Source: Alloscardovia criceti DSM 17774 (GTDB lineage: Bacteria; Actinomycetota; Actinomycetes; Actinomycetales; Bifidobacteriaceae). From it: a stretch of 64,000 bases of DNA. Numbering within the stretch: the first letter of the stretch is position 1; each line of letters opens with the position of its first letter. Location: the NCBI RefSeq assembly GCF_000376885.1, contig NZ_AQXR01000010.1, positions 310,001 through 374,000 on the forward strand, written 5' to 3'. Shown piece after piece: positions 18,914 to 27,362 of this stretch. The notes beneath the pieces are model-generated. The model worked only from the letters and a program-made list of their open reading frames with translations, did not search any database and was not told where the DNA came from. Position numbers and translations under genes: made by a program.

Positions 18914-19951
18914 TTACTTCTCTACTCTCACACCATATGTGGTTCCTGCAAAAGGAGCAAATTTGTCTGCTCTCGGTTCGTCCGGTTCATGCTTGATATT
19001 GCGGTCCGTGCCCAGCTTTCCTTCCGCTTTGAGTCCCGGGATTTCAGCCACATCATACGGCGTCGTTTGATACACCCAATTGAGCCAGTTGCGCCACAAT
19101 AGATTCGCATGTGCGCGCCACGAAAAAAGCGGATCGAGCTGAGGATTATCATGCGGATAGTAATTGGTTGGGAAAGGCACATTTGTGAGGCCTTTCTTCA
19201 CATCGCGTTCATACTCGCTGGCCAAAGTATCGCGCACATACTCCCAATGCCCCAAAATAAAGACTTCAGAAAAATCTCGCGTCGCGATAAGTCCCGAGCC
19301 CGCTGTCTCACCATATGTCAGCACTTGAAGTTCCGGCCGAGCTGCAATCTGCTCCTCATCCATGCTCGCCACCCTCGAATGTGGCTGTAGGCAGATTTCG
19401 TCGAAACCATTGGTCAGGAAATTGTACTCGTCCTGAAGCCACTGTTCGAAAACGCCAAAAATCTTGTGCTCTTCGATGTGCTTATCGATGCCGTAGCGAT
19501 AATGTAAACCCGCCATTGCGCCCCAGCACAGATACACGGTGGAAAATACATGCGTTTGAGCCCAGTCTATGATGCGTTTCAGCTCTTCCCAGTAGTCCAC
19601 CTCTTCAAAGGCGAGATGCTCCACAGGCGCACCGGTTATCACAAAGCCATCGTAATAATTATCTTTTAGCGCATCGAAGGTCTCATAAAACTTAATGAGA
19701 TGATCTTCGCTGGTATGAGTAGCCGCATGCGTGCTGACCCGCATAAAGTCGATATCCAACTGCAGAGGAGATTTTGACATCAAGCGCAGGAGTTGCGTTT
19801 CCGTTTCGATCTTCTTCGGCATTAAATTAAGCAGGCAAATGCGCAGTGGGCGCACATCCTGCTCTTGTGCATCACGGGCGCTGATGGCGAAAATGCGCTC
19901 GGAGTCGAGGATACTTTTAGCGGGTAATCCTTCCGGAAATTTAATCGGCAT
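18914..19951 (-). CDS. metA: Homoserine O-acyltransferase MetA (predicted acetyl-CoA type)
   Basis: First committed step from homoserine to methionine. The MetA fold is clear: RICLLNLMPKKIETETQLLRL near the N terminus, the nucleophile block YLCWGAMAGLHYRYG and the ILGHWEYVRDT block with catalytic His and Glu. In ITGAPVEHL the position that is Gly in E. coli MetA is Glu; Glu there goes with acetyl-CoA rather than succinyl-CoA use. I set the start at MPIKFPEGLPA, the normal family N terminus. The frame is open to a GTG at 20044 (31 more residues), and neither start has a good ribosome site. It is upstream of and co-directional with the atp operon. Confidence 0.93.
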   Translation of the reverse strand: MPIKFPEGLPAKSILDSERIFAISARDAQEQDVRPLRICLLNLMPKKIETETQLLRLMSKSPLQLDIDFMRVSTHAATHTSEDHLIKFYETFDALKDNYYDGFVITGAPVEHLAFEEVDYWEELKRIIDWAQTHVFSTVYLCWGAMAGLHYRYGIDKHIEEHKIFGVFEQWLQDEYNFLTNGFDEICLQPHSRVASMDEEQIAARPELQVLTYGETAGSGLIATRDFSEVFILGHWEYVRDTLASEYERDVKKGLTNVPFPTNYYPHDNPQLDPLFSWRAHANLLWRNWLNWVYQTTPYDVAEIPGLKAEGKLGTDRNIKHEPDEPRADKFAPFAGTTYGVRVEK

Positions 19952-20128
19952 ACCACCATTATGCAAGGTGTGAGGTACTTTGCTACCTTGGAGGCGTTTA
20001 TTTCCCGCTTTTGTCCGCGGTGTGGGCACTTCTTCCACTGGCACACCTTTGCGTACGCATCATGATACGAGCTTTCCACACTGTGGTCCTATTGCCTACT
20101 GTGAGGTAGTTTCACCTACATTATCCAT

Positions 20129-20911
20129 GTGGAAAACTCTCAAACTCGATTGCAAAAAATTAGTGGTGCAGCGGTCGCCGCATTTCCTTTGACCATCCCC
20201 ATTGGCTTTGCTTGGCTCTTTTTAGGCATGTCCTATGGGCTTTTTATGTCGTCGAATGGTTTCAACGTCTGGTACACGGCCCTGATGGCCAGTACCATTT
20301 ATGCAGGTTCTTTGGAATTTGTGATTGCGGCTATGCTTTTGGGAAGTTTCCAGCCCTTGCTTGCCTTTGTCATGGCATTGATGGTTAATGCGCGACATCT
20401 TTTTTACGGTCTTGCCATGCTGAAAAAATATCATGGCACGGGAAAGAAGAAATGGTACCTCATTTTTGGCTTAACCGATGAAACCTTTGCTTTGGCCTCG
20501 TCTGCATCAGTGCCGCAGGGCGTGGATAGAAGCTGGTTCTATTTCTTTATTACGTTTTTTAATCAGTGCTACTGGGTCTTGGCTTCAGTTTTAGGCTCTT
20601 TGCTCGGTTCTTCGCTGGATTTCAACACAAAAGGGATCAACTTCGTTCTCACAGCCATGTTTGCCACGATTTTCTTGGAAGAATGGCTTAACTCCAAGCG
20701 ACATGCGAGCGCGGCGGTGGGCATTCTTCTTTCCGTGGCCTGTTTGTTGATTTTTGGCTCAACCGCCTTCCTCATACCCACAATGGCGTCCATGCTGGCG
20801 ATTTTTGGTGCGTGGTATCTGCGCAGAGCACAGTCACGTCGTGGCTCAGCGCTGAACAATTTGGATGATGACATTGACGATAATCAAGATTATCGCGGGA
20901 GGAGCAAATGA
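20129..20911 (+). CDS. azlC: AzlC-family branched-chain amino acid exporter, large subunit
   Basis: Large subunit of a two-part inner-membrane exporter for branched-chain (or related hydrophobic) amino acids, as BrnF/AzlC. The 260 residues have several hydrophobic segments and the family block STIYAGSLEFVIAAMLLG, followed by NARHLFYGLAML. The N-terminal repeat AAFPLTIPIGFAWLFLGMSYG is usual. The start is a GTG. The 4-base overlap with the next gene (azlD) indicates one operon and one complex. The C-terminal tail is polar and acidic. Confidence 0.9.
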   Translation: MENSQTRLQKISGAAVAAFPLTIPIGFAWLFLGMSYGLFMSSNGFNVWYTALMASTIYAGSLEFVIAAMLLGSFQPLLAFVMALMVNARHLFYGLAMLKKYHGTGKKKWYLIFGLTDETFALASSASVPQGVDRSWFYFFITFFNQCYWVLASVLGSLLGSSLDFNTKGINFVLTAMFATIFLEEWLNSKRHASAAVGILLSVACLLIFGSTAFLIPTMASMLAIFGAWYLRRAQSRRGSALNNLDDDIDDNQDYRGRSK

Positions 20912-21246
20912 TAACGATGAGCGTGGAACAAAGCCTGATAATGATTGGCCTTGCAGCTTTAGGCACCATGGTGACGCGGTTTTTGCCTTTTATCGCTTTC
21001 CCGGAAAACAAACCCATTCCGGCGTTTATCTCGTTTTTAGGCGAGGTGCTGCCTCTGGCGGTTATGGGCATGCTTGTAGTGTATGCCTTGCGCGATACGC
21101 AGATTCTTTCTGGTAGCCATGGTATCCCCGAGCTAATCGCTTTAACGGTTTTGGCTGCGGTTCATGTGAAATGGCGTAATATGCTCGTCAGTATTGCCGC
21201 TGGTACGGTGGTATATATGCTGTTAGTGCAATTTATTTTCGTTTAA
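20908..21246 (+). CDS. azlD: AzlD-family branched-chain amino acid exporter, small subunit
   Basis: Small partner of AzlC (BrnE type). The 112 residues have four predicted membrane segments and the block GTMVTRFLPFIAFPENKPIPAFISFLGEVLPLAVMGMLVVYAL, typical of the AzlD domain. The start overlaps the azlC stop by four bases (ATGA). A short gap follows before the next gene. Confidence 0.92.
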   Translation: MITMSVEQSLIMIGLAALGTMVTRFLPFIAFPENKPIPAFISFLGEVLPLAVMGMLVVYALRDTQILSGSHGIPELIALTVLAAVHVKWRNMLVSIAAGTVVYMLLVQFIFV

Positions 21247-21339
21247 TGGCGCAATTGTGCTCATTGCTGAGCGCTCAGCGTAGGAAAATCGTTTGTGCAT
21301 ACAATAAATACGGAGCTTAATCCATTAAGGAGTATAGAT

Positions 21340-21765
21340 ATGAGCACTGCTGAAGCATCCGTTAATCATAACCTGTTTCCATTGACTGTTTTATGCCATC
21401 CTCGATGCTCCACCTGCAAAAAAGCATTGGCTTGGCTGGATAACCACGGTATTGCATATGTCTGGCGTAGCATTATCGAGGAAAATCCTACGGTGGATGA
21501 GCTCAACCGGTGGACGCATGCTACGGATCTGCCCATCCGCCGTTTCTTTAATACTTCCGGCAATGTCTATAGAGAAAATAAGGTCAAAAACACTTTGGAT
21601 GACTGGGAAAAGACGCTCTCCCCTGAGCAATTCCACGACCATGCTGTGCAACTGCTATCCACCGATGGCATGATGTGCAAACGTCCAATCGTGCTGAGTC
21701 ATTCTGGGGATTTTCTTACGGTAGGATTTAAAGAATCCGTGTGGGAACAGATTTTCCTCAACTAA
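21340..21765 (+). CDS. ArsC/Spx-family thioredoxin-fold protein
   Basis: A 141-residue protein of the arsenate-reductase-like (ArsC/YffB/Spx) family. The CHPRCSTCKKALAWLDNHGI stretch carries a CxxC pair at residues ~22-25. The block DLPIRRFFNTSGNVYREN and the late MMCKRPIV.SHSGDFLTVGF block are standard for the family. The conserved Arg in KRPIV is near the active site. Whether it reduces arsenate, acts as an Spx-like regulator or serves another thiol role cannot be decided; no ars genes are nearby. AAGGAG precedes the ATG at 21340. A 14-base palindrome lies upstream (21266-21279). Confidence 0.85.
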   Translation: MSTAEASVNHNLFPLTVLCHPRCSTCKKALAWLDNHGIAYVWRSIIEENPTVDELNRWTHATDLPIRRFFNTSGNVYRENKVKNTLDDWEKTLSPEQFHDHAVQLLSTDGMMCKRPIVLSHSGDFLTVGFKESVWEQIFLN

Positions 21766-21797
21766 TTCCTCGCTGCATCACGAAAGGTGCTCCTATC

Positions 21798-22574
21798 ATG
21801 ACAATTCGCGAACGCTACCATCTTATAGATGTCCTGCGCGGCGTAGCAATTGTCAATATGGTTGCTTTTCATGCCTTATGGGATGTGGTTAATTCTGCAT
21901 ATGTCGCCCCCTCACCTGCTCTGCTGGAATTTGCGAACAGCACAGGCGTGTATGTGTGGCAGCAGTCTATTGGTTTTCTTTTTATTTTCCTCGCCGGTTT
22001 TTGCTTTAGTTTCGGCTCGCGTCCGCTTGTGCGCGGTCTGCAATTAGTGCTCTGGGGTGAATTAATTTCCCTTATTACTTACGCGGTCATGCCCGCAGAA
22101 CCTGTGCGCTTCGGCGTGCTGACGCTGATTGGCTTGGGCATGCTCATCCTCAGCTTAATTAACGCGTGGACGCAGAAAATCAGTGCCCTAGGCGCAGGAT
22201 TGACGGCTGTGGTGAGTTTGGGATTGTACGCCTTCCTCCATGATGCGCAAACCGGGGTTATTTGGTCGCTCCGTCTTTCTCATGCGTGGTATCGCAATGC
22301 GTTTACTGCCTTGCTGGGATTTCCACCCGATGGTTTTATCGCTTCGGATTATTACCCACTGATTCCGTTCTTCTTCGTCATGCTGGCCGGATATATGACA
22401 TATCGTTTGATGTCCGCCCTTTCCGTGCTGAAATTCTTGAGTATGCCATGGCATAATCCGGTCTATCGCGCGTTTGAATTTCTCGGCCGCCATTCTCTCC
22501 TTATATATTTAGTGCACCAAATCGTGCTTTTCATCGGCATTAATGCAGCGCTGTACATAATAAGCGCTTCATAA
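21798..22574 (+). CDS. DUF1624/HGSNAT-like membrane protein (putative acyltransferase)
   Basis: A 258-residue multi-span membrane protein related to the heparan-alpha-glucosaminide N-acetyltransferase catalytic domain. It opens RYHLIDVLRGVAIVNMVAFHALWDV, where the early Asp-Arg and the His in the first membrane segment are conserved in this superfamily. The end FLGRHSLLIYLVHQIVLF is also typical. It may pass an acyl group across the membrane to a cell-envelope sugar, but no substrate is known. I chose the ATG at 21798, with GAAAGG upstream; the frame is open farther back inside the previous gene. Confidence 0.8.
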   Translation: MTIRERYHLIDVLRGVAIVNMVAFHALWDVVNSAYVAPSPALLEFANSTGVYVWQQSIGFLFIFLAGFCFSFGSRPLVRGLQLVLWGELISLITYAVMPAEPVRFGVLTLIGLGMLILSLINAWTQKISALGAGLTAVVSLGLYAFLHDAQTGVIWSLRLSHAWYRNAFTALLGFPPDGFIASDYYPLIPFFFVMLAGYMTYRLMSALSVLKFLSMPWHNPVYRAFEFLGRHSLLIYLVHQIVLFIGINAALYIISAS

Positions 22575-22606
22575 AGTCTTCGTTTGACGCAATTCGCGAG
22601 ACAATG

Positions 22607-22639
22607 CAAAAGCCTCGAGCATATTACCCGAGGCTTTTT
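22607..22639. terminator. Bidirectional Rho-independent terminator
   Basis: Stem AAAAGCCTCG/CGAGGCTTTT with an 11-base loop gives A and T runs on both sides, between the convergent acyltransferase-like and permease genes. Confidence 0.9.
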
Positions 22640-22657
22640 GTGTGCACGCTAGTCCTG

Positions 22658-24136
22658 CTAATCTTTTCTCTGCAAGGCTGAATGCTTATATGAATACAGG
22701 AAGTATATCAAAATTCCTGCTGAAAGCCAGACTAAGAAACGGATCCACGTCAAAACGGACAAGTACACCATCACGATGAGGCAGGCTATAGCAATAATAA
22801 CTGGAATATAAGGGCTTCCCGGCACTTTGAAGCTGCGCTCTAAATCTGGGCGGCGTTTGCGCATAATAGGCACACCAATGCACACCAGTACAAAAGCGCT
22901 TAAGGTGCCGATATTGACCATATCCGCCAGCACGGCCACATCCAAAGTAGAAGCCACGAGAGCAATGCCAGCACCCACAGCAATTTGCAAACCCGCAGGT
23001 ACGCCATGCGCATTCGTCCTAGACAAGCCTGAAGGCAGCAAACCATCACGACTCATGGCGAAAATGACGCGCGTGAGGCCAAGCAGCAACACCATCACCA
23101 CCGTTGTCAAACCGATAACAATGCCGAAGGAAATCAAGGTGGCAGCCCAGTTAGCGCCTACGAGCTCAAACGCCGTAGCCAGCGAAGGATTCTCCTGCTG
23201 AGCCAAAACCTTGTAAGACACCATCCCCGAGGTGACGATGGCCACAAGAATATACAGGATAATGACCAAACCGAGACCCAAGGTCACACCACGCGGAATC
23301 GTGCGCTTAGGATCCTTGGCCTCCTCAGAGGCCGTGGCCACCACATCAAAGCCTAAGAAGGCAAAGAAAACCAACGCCGTACCGGAGAAAATGCCGGCAA
23401 TGCCATACATAGTGGCCGGCTGGTGAGTCAGCCATTCAAACAGCGGCTGTTCCATTTGTGCCGAAACGGCGCCTGTCGTAGAAGTAGCGACCTGAGATTC
23501 TGGGATAAACGGTACTAAATTCGACGATTTAAAGTAGAAGAATCCCGCCACGATGATAAACAGCACCACGCCAACCTTGATAACCGTCAGCACGGAATCG
23601 ACGCGGCTGGAAATTTTTGTGCCCACCAGCAGGAGCACGGTAAAGAAGCTCACGACGATAAAAGGCGCAAAATCGATGGAAAAATGCGGCGTTACCTGCC
23701 AGGTGGTGGAGATCTGAATGCCCATGAGTCGCAGGAATTCGTTGAGATACACGCCCCAGTATTTGGACACCACGGAACCGGCCATCAGCATTTCGAGAAT
23801 TAAATCCCAACCGATAATCCACGCAATAAACTCGCCCAAAGTCGTGTAAGTAAAGGTATAGGCAGAACCCGCTGCCGGCACCATAGAGGCAAATTCGGCA
23901 TAGCACAGCGCCACGCCCGCGCAGACTGCTCCAGCGATGAGGAAGCTGATGATAGCGGCTGGTCCTGCATGGAAGGCAATGGTTTGCGCGCCGATAGAGA
24001 AAATACCGGCTCCCACGGCCACAGCCACGGCCATCGTGGCTAAATCCCACACGCCCAGCTCACGTTTGAGCGAATGACCTTGGGCATGTGTCTGCTCCAC
24101 TGCTGATTCCACTGATTTTGTTCTGAAAATTTCCAC
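22658..24136 (-). CDS. APC-family amino acid permease (CAT/YfnA type)
   Basis: Secondary transporter of amino acids in the plasma membrane. The 492 residues show about 12-13 hydrophobic segments. Residues ~40-50 hold VGAGIFSIGAQ, the GAGIF helix-break motif of the APC fold, and GAVCAGVALCYAEFASMVPAAGSAYTFTY is the classic helix 2-3 block. The mid-protein GFDVVATASEEAKDPKRTIP matches cationic amino acid transporters. The ribosome site is weak and the start appears to be GTG. It stands alone. Confidence 0.9.
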   Translation of the reverse strand: MEIFRTKSVESAVEQTHAQGHSLKRELGVWDLATMAVAVAVGAGIFSIGAQTIAFHAGPAAIISFLIAGAVCAGVALCYAEFASMVPAAGSAYTFTYTTLGEFIAWIIGWDLILEMLMAGSVVSKYWGVYLNEFLRLMGIQISTTWQVTPHFSIDFAPFIVVSFFTVLLLVGTKISSRVDSVLTVIKVGVVLFIIVAGFFYFKSSNLVPFIPESQVATSTTGAVSAQMEQPLFEWLTHQPATMYGIAGIFSGTALVFFAFLGFDVVATASEEAKDPKRTIPRGVTLGLGLVIILYILVAIVTSGMVSYKVLAQQENPSLATAFELVGANWAATLISFGIVIGLTTVVMVLLLGLTRVIFAMSRDGLLPSGLSRTNAHGVPAGLQIAVGAGIALVASTLDVAVLADMVNIGTLSAFVLVCIGVPIMRKRRPDLERSFKVPGSPYIPVIIAIACLIVMVYLSVLTWIRFLVWLSAGILIYFLYSYKHSALQRKD

Positions 24137-24257
24137 CTGCCTAGTTTAACGTGAAACATCGGATTTTTCGCAGATTGAGTGAATTTTCGAGCAGAATAGG
24201 GCGGCTCTGGATAGCATGGACCATACATTGGGCACAGCATTGCCGTAGTATGGAGGC

Positions 24258-24569
24258 ATGACGACTTTAACTAAGCCACAGATTAAGCAACTTCGAGGAT
24301 TGGCGCATCAGCTCAATCCTTTGTTGCTCATAGGTAAGAATAATATTACGGAGACCGTGCTTTCTCAGGCCGATCAGTTGCTCAACGATCATGAGCTTGT
24401 CAAAGCTCAGCTTCAGGAGGGCTCTCTGCTGTCCGCAAAAGAGGCCGCCGCGGAGCTTGCTGAGGCTACGGGCGCTGCGGTGGTACAGGTCATCGGGCAT
24501 CGCTTCGTGCTCTTCCGTCCATCCACGCGAAAGGATTTGAAGAACCCTATTCGCTTAGTGCGCGAGTAG
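24258..24569 (+). CDS. yhbY: YhbY-family CRM-domain RNA-binding protein
   Basis: A 103-residue CRM-domain protein that associates with pre-50S ribosomal particles in other bacteria. It reads KPQIKQLRGLAHQLNPLLLIGKNNITETVLSQADQLL, with the family GxxG-type loop LLIGKNN. It continues with HELVKAQL and ends in VVQVIGHRFVLFRPS. It is monocistronic with its own terminator. Confidence 0.93.
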   Translation: MTTLTKPQIKQLRGLAHQLNPLLLIGKNNITETVLSQADQLLNDHELVKAQLQEGSLLSAKEAAAELAEATGAAVVQVIGHRFVLFRPSTRKDLKNPIRLVRE

Positions 24570-24595
24570 GCAGTTTCTGGCGAAACGCTAACGCT

Positions 24596-24630
24596 AAGGT
24601 GTGCAAGTCTTTGACCTGCGCACCTTTTTT
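24596..24630 (+). terminator. Rho-independent terminator of yhbY
   Basis: Stem AAGGTGTGCA/TGCGCACCTT with one mismatch and a following run of six T. Confidence 0.88.
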
Positions 24631-24649
24631 ATCGGGGCACTATCGCGCT

Positions 24650-25720
24650 TTACCGCGATGATTGACGCCGTTGAATCTCATAACCAGAGACAAAGCGTCT
24701 CGGCTCACCTTGATATCCTTCAATTCTTTCGATGAGATAATCCACCGCTTTGCGCGCATAATCATCCACATGTGGGTCAATCGTAGTCAAGGTTGGGTTA
24801 GAATACTGCGCTTCAGGCACATTATCGAAGCCGATAATTTCCACATCCTGCGGTATGCGAATGTCATGCGCGGCAAGTTCATGGATCACACCAAAGGCCA
24901 GAGCATCATTCGCACACATGATGGCATCCGGTAGCGGCGCTAAGCCGCGGTTGACATTATCCAGTATTTTTCCTACGACTTCCACCCCGCTTTTGTGATC
25001 GAGCATAGGGCTGGAAAGTAAGTAATGGATATCGATATCCCGTCCAGACAGCCGGAGTGTATCGCAGTACGCCTTCGTGCGCACACTTACCGTGCCATAC
25101 TGTGCCTGCTGAATGCGCTGAAGATAGTCCTGATCATCCTCATGGGCTTTTCTGTGCACCGCACCTGCGAAGGCTATGCGTTTTTTGCCTTGCTCAATGA
25201 GCCCATGCACCGCATCTCGTACCGCTTCGTAGCCGGCCATGGTCACGCTATCGACGAGATTAAAAGCCGTAAAATCCGAGGCGAGCACCACAGGATACGA
25301 CTGCTGAAAAATAACGGAACCCTTCGTCAATTCTTCACCGGTGAAGAAAATCCAACCGTCTGCGGGTAGCTGATGTGTTTGATCGATGATGGACTCCACG
25401 TCCTGATGATGAAAGCCGTAGGTACTAATAATGACGCCATACCCACGCTGGCGCGCGGCTTGGATAATGCTATCCGCGAGATAAGGATTAAAAGGTTGAG
25501 AAAAATCTGCAATGCCTAGACCGATGAGTTTCGTGGCCCCGGTACGCATGCTACGCGCCGCTAAATTGACTTGGTAACCCATGCGGGTGATGACTGCGCG
25601 CACACGCTGACGGGTTTCCTCGCGCATATTTCCCGTGTTATTAAGCACATTGGAGACGGTTTTGATGGAAACGCCAGCCTCTTGAGCGACCTGCGTAATC
25701 GTCACTTTTTTCTTCGCCAT
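24650..25720 (-). CDS. LacI-family sugar regulator, next to GH1-GH31 (LacI-1)
   Basis: Transcriptional repressor with an N-terminal HTH (residues ~4-30: ITQVAQEAGVSIKTVSNVLNN) and a sugar-binding-protein-like effector domain (LIGLGIADFSQPFNPYLAD through EIIGFDNVPEA). The 356 residues match the usual LacI length. I set the ATG at 25720 (MAKKKVTI). It is about two-thirds identical by eye to the protein at 47915-48979, with the same recognition helix SIKTVSNV, so both may read the same operator. It lies immediately downstream of the GH31-GH1 genes on the same strand, separated by a terminator, which makes those genes likely targets. Confidence 0.92.
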   Translation of the reverse strand: MAKKKVTITQVAQEAGVSIKTVSNVLNNTGNMREETRQRVRAVITRMGYQVNLAARSMRTGATKLIGLGIADFSQPFNPYLADSIIQAARQRGYGVIISTYGFHHQDVESIIDQTHQLPADGWIFFTGEELTKGSVIFQQSYPVVLASDFTAFNLVDSVTMAGYEAVRDAVHGLIEQGKKRIAFAGAVHRKAHEDDQDYLQRIQQAQYGTVSVRTKAYCDTLRLSGRDIDIHYLLSSPMLDHKSGVEVVGKILDNVNRGLAPLPDAIMCANDALAFGVIHELAAHDIRIPQDVEIIGFDNVPEAQYSNPTLTTIDPHVDDYARKAVDYLIERIEGYQGEPRRFVSGYEIQRRQSSR

Positions 25721-25846
25721 CTCACCCACCTTCGCATTGCTGATCTTGCGCATCTTGTATACAGATTACCCGTTTTGCGCCGTGATTTTGCTGTGTTTTG
25801 CGCAGCTTTGCCTGTTGCGTCAGTTATATACAACATTCCACATAAC

Positions 25847-25877
25847 AAAAGGCTGCGGATCGTGCCCGCAGCCTTTC
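25847..25877 (-). terminator. Terminator after the GH1 gene
   Basis: Stem AAAGGCTGCGG/CCGCAGCCTTT with a 6- to 8-base loop, 67 bases past the GH1 stop on the minus strand. Confidence 0.82.
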
Positions 25878-25943
25878 ACACACTCAATTCAGTTAGAAGA
25901 TTCAGTAAAGTTTTCACCGCCTTCCTGCTGTTTAATCACAGCT

Positions 25944-27362
25944 TTATCTACTTGCTTGAATAAATTCCTTGTACCAACGAGCCGTATCCTTCCAGATGCG
26001 TTGTTGCGTTGGATAATCCACATAGAAGATGCCGAAACGCTTGGTATAGCCGAATGCCCACTCGTAATTATCGAGCAAGGACCACGCATAATATCCCGTC
26101 ACGCGAGCGCCCTGATCCATAGCATCGTGCAGTGCGCGCAGATGCTGGCTGAGATAATTCACGCGCTGAGGATCGTGCACGATCTTTTCACCGTTTTCTT
26201 CGACGACTTCGTCATCCCATGCCGAACCATTTTCGGTAATGACAAGGTCGAGATCTGGGTAGCGTCTGCTCATCTCCAGTACGAGATCGCGCAAGCCTTC
26301 TGGCTCCTGATTCCATCCCATGGCTGTCAATGGGCCCGTTGGCGGCAGGATATCAATGTTTGAACCGCCCACAATTGGGTCCTCACGAGCATTTTCTGGA
26401 TGCACCTGAGCTGGTGCACTTCGCACGGTTTGTGTGCAGTAGTAGTTGATTCCCAAAGAATTAATTGGCTGATGAATGGTCTCTAAATCGCCTTCGCGGA
26501 TGAAGGACCAATCCGTAATTTCACGCGTATCCTCGAAAATCTGTGGATCGTAAGCACCTTCCAGCATAGGACCGAGCCAAACCTCATTGCCGATGCGGTC
26601 TGCCTGCTTCGCCGCAGCGCGGTCTTCAGCCGAATCTGTGAACGCACGGTTGACCTGCAAATTCAGCGTTACAGAGGTCTTTGCCTCCTCACCCAGCTCT
26701 GCGCGTACGGCCTGCACACCCAAACCATGTGCCAGATTCAAATGATGCACCGCCGCCAAGGCCTGCTTATCATCACGAATGCCCGGCGCATGACGTCCTT
26801 GAGCGTAGCCGAGATATGCTGAGCACCATGGCTCATTCAGCGTGGTCCACGTGTCTACCCGATCGCCTAGAGCGCCCGCCACAGTAGCGGCATAATCACC
26901 GAAGCGCAAGGCGATATCACGGTTGGCCCAGCCACCCAAATCCTGCAAGTACTGTGGCAAATCCCAGTGGTACAAGGTGACGATTGGCTTGATGTCTGCA
27001 GCCAAGAGCGCATCCAAGAGCTGCTTATAGTGGTCTAGTGCCTTGGTATTTGCCGGACCGTTGAGCTGCGTAAAAATGCGCGGCCAAGCAATGGACAGAC
27101 GATACGCATCCAAACCCACCTGCTTCATCAAGGCAATATCTTCTGGGTAGCGCACATACTGCTCACACGCCACGGAGCCGTCTGAGCCATCTACGATATT
27201 GCCCGGAGTATGAGCATACGTATCCCAAATTGAGGTTGCGCGACCATCCGTGTCCAGATAACCCTCGACCTGATAGCTTGCCGTCGCGCTACCCCACGTA
27301 AATCCTTGTGGGAATAATGCGGCGAGCGCTTGTTCGTCTGCATTGAGGAATTGTGCCGTCAT
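25944..27362 (-). CDS. GH1 beta-glucosidase, intracellular
   Basis: Hydrolyses beta-glucosides from the non-reducing end. The 472 residues form one GH1 barrel: FPQGFTWGSATASYQVEG at the N terminus, IKPIVTLYHWDLPQYLQ, the acid/base Glu in TTLNEPWCSAYLGY and the nucleophile Glu in LVITENGSAWDD. There is no signal peptide. The ATG directly abuts the stop of the GH31 gene (stop 27363-27365, ATG ending at 27362), so the two are translated as a pair. With an alpha-xylosidase next door, the natural role may be removal of backbone glucose from xylogluco-oligosaccharides or cleavage of cellobiose. That role is inference. Confidence 0.93.
   Translation of the reverse strand: MTAQFLNADEQALAALFPQGFTWGSATASYQVEGYLDTDGRATSIWDTYAHTPGNIVDGSDGSVACEQYVRYPEDIALMKQVGLDAYRLSIAWPRIFTQLNGPANTKALDHYKQLLDALLAADIKPIVTLYHWDLPQYLQDLGGWANRDIALRFGDYAATVAGALGDRVDTWTTLNEPWCSAYLGYAQGRHAPGIRDDKQALAAVHHLNLAHGLGVQAVRAELGEEAKTSVTLNLQVNRAFTDSAEDRAAAKQADRIGNEVWLGPMLEGAYDPQIFEDTREITDWSFIREGDLETIHQPINSLGINYYCTQTVRSAPAQVHPENAREDPIVGGSNIDILPPTGPLTAMGWNQEPEGLRDLVLEMSRRYPDLDLVITENGSAWDDEVVEENGEKIVHDPQRVNYLSQHLRALHDAMDQGARVTGYYAWSLLDNYEWAFGYTKRFGIFYVDYPTQQRIWKDTARWYKEFIQASR

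Noticed and set aside
20100..20115. Possible CRP box TGTGA...TTCAC between metA and azlC
   Set aside because: The half-sites are separated by seven bases, not six, and the second arm is imperfect, so it does not fit a CRP/GlxR site.
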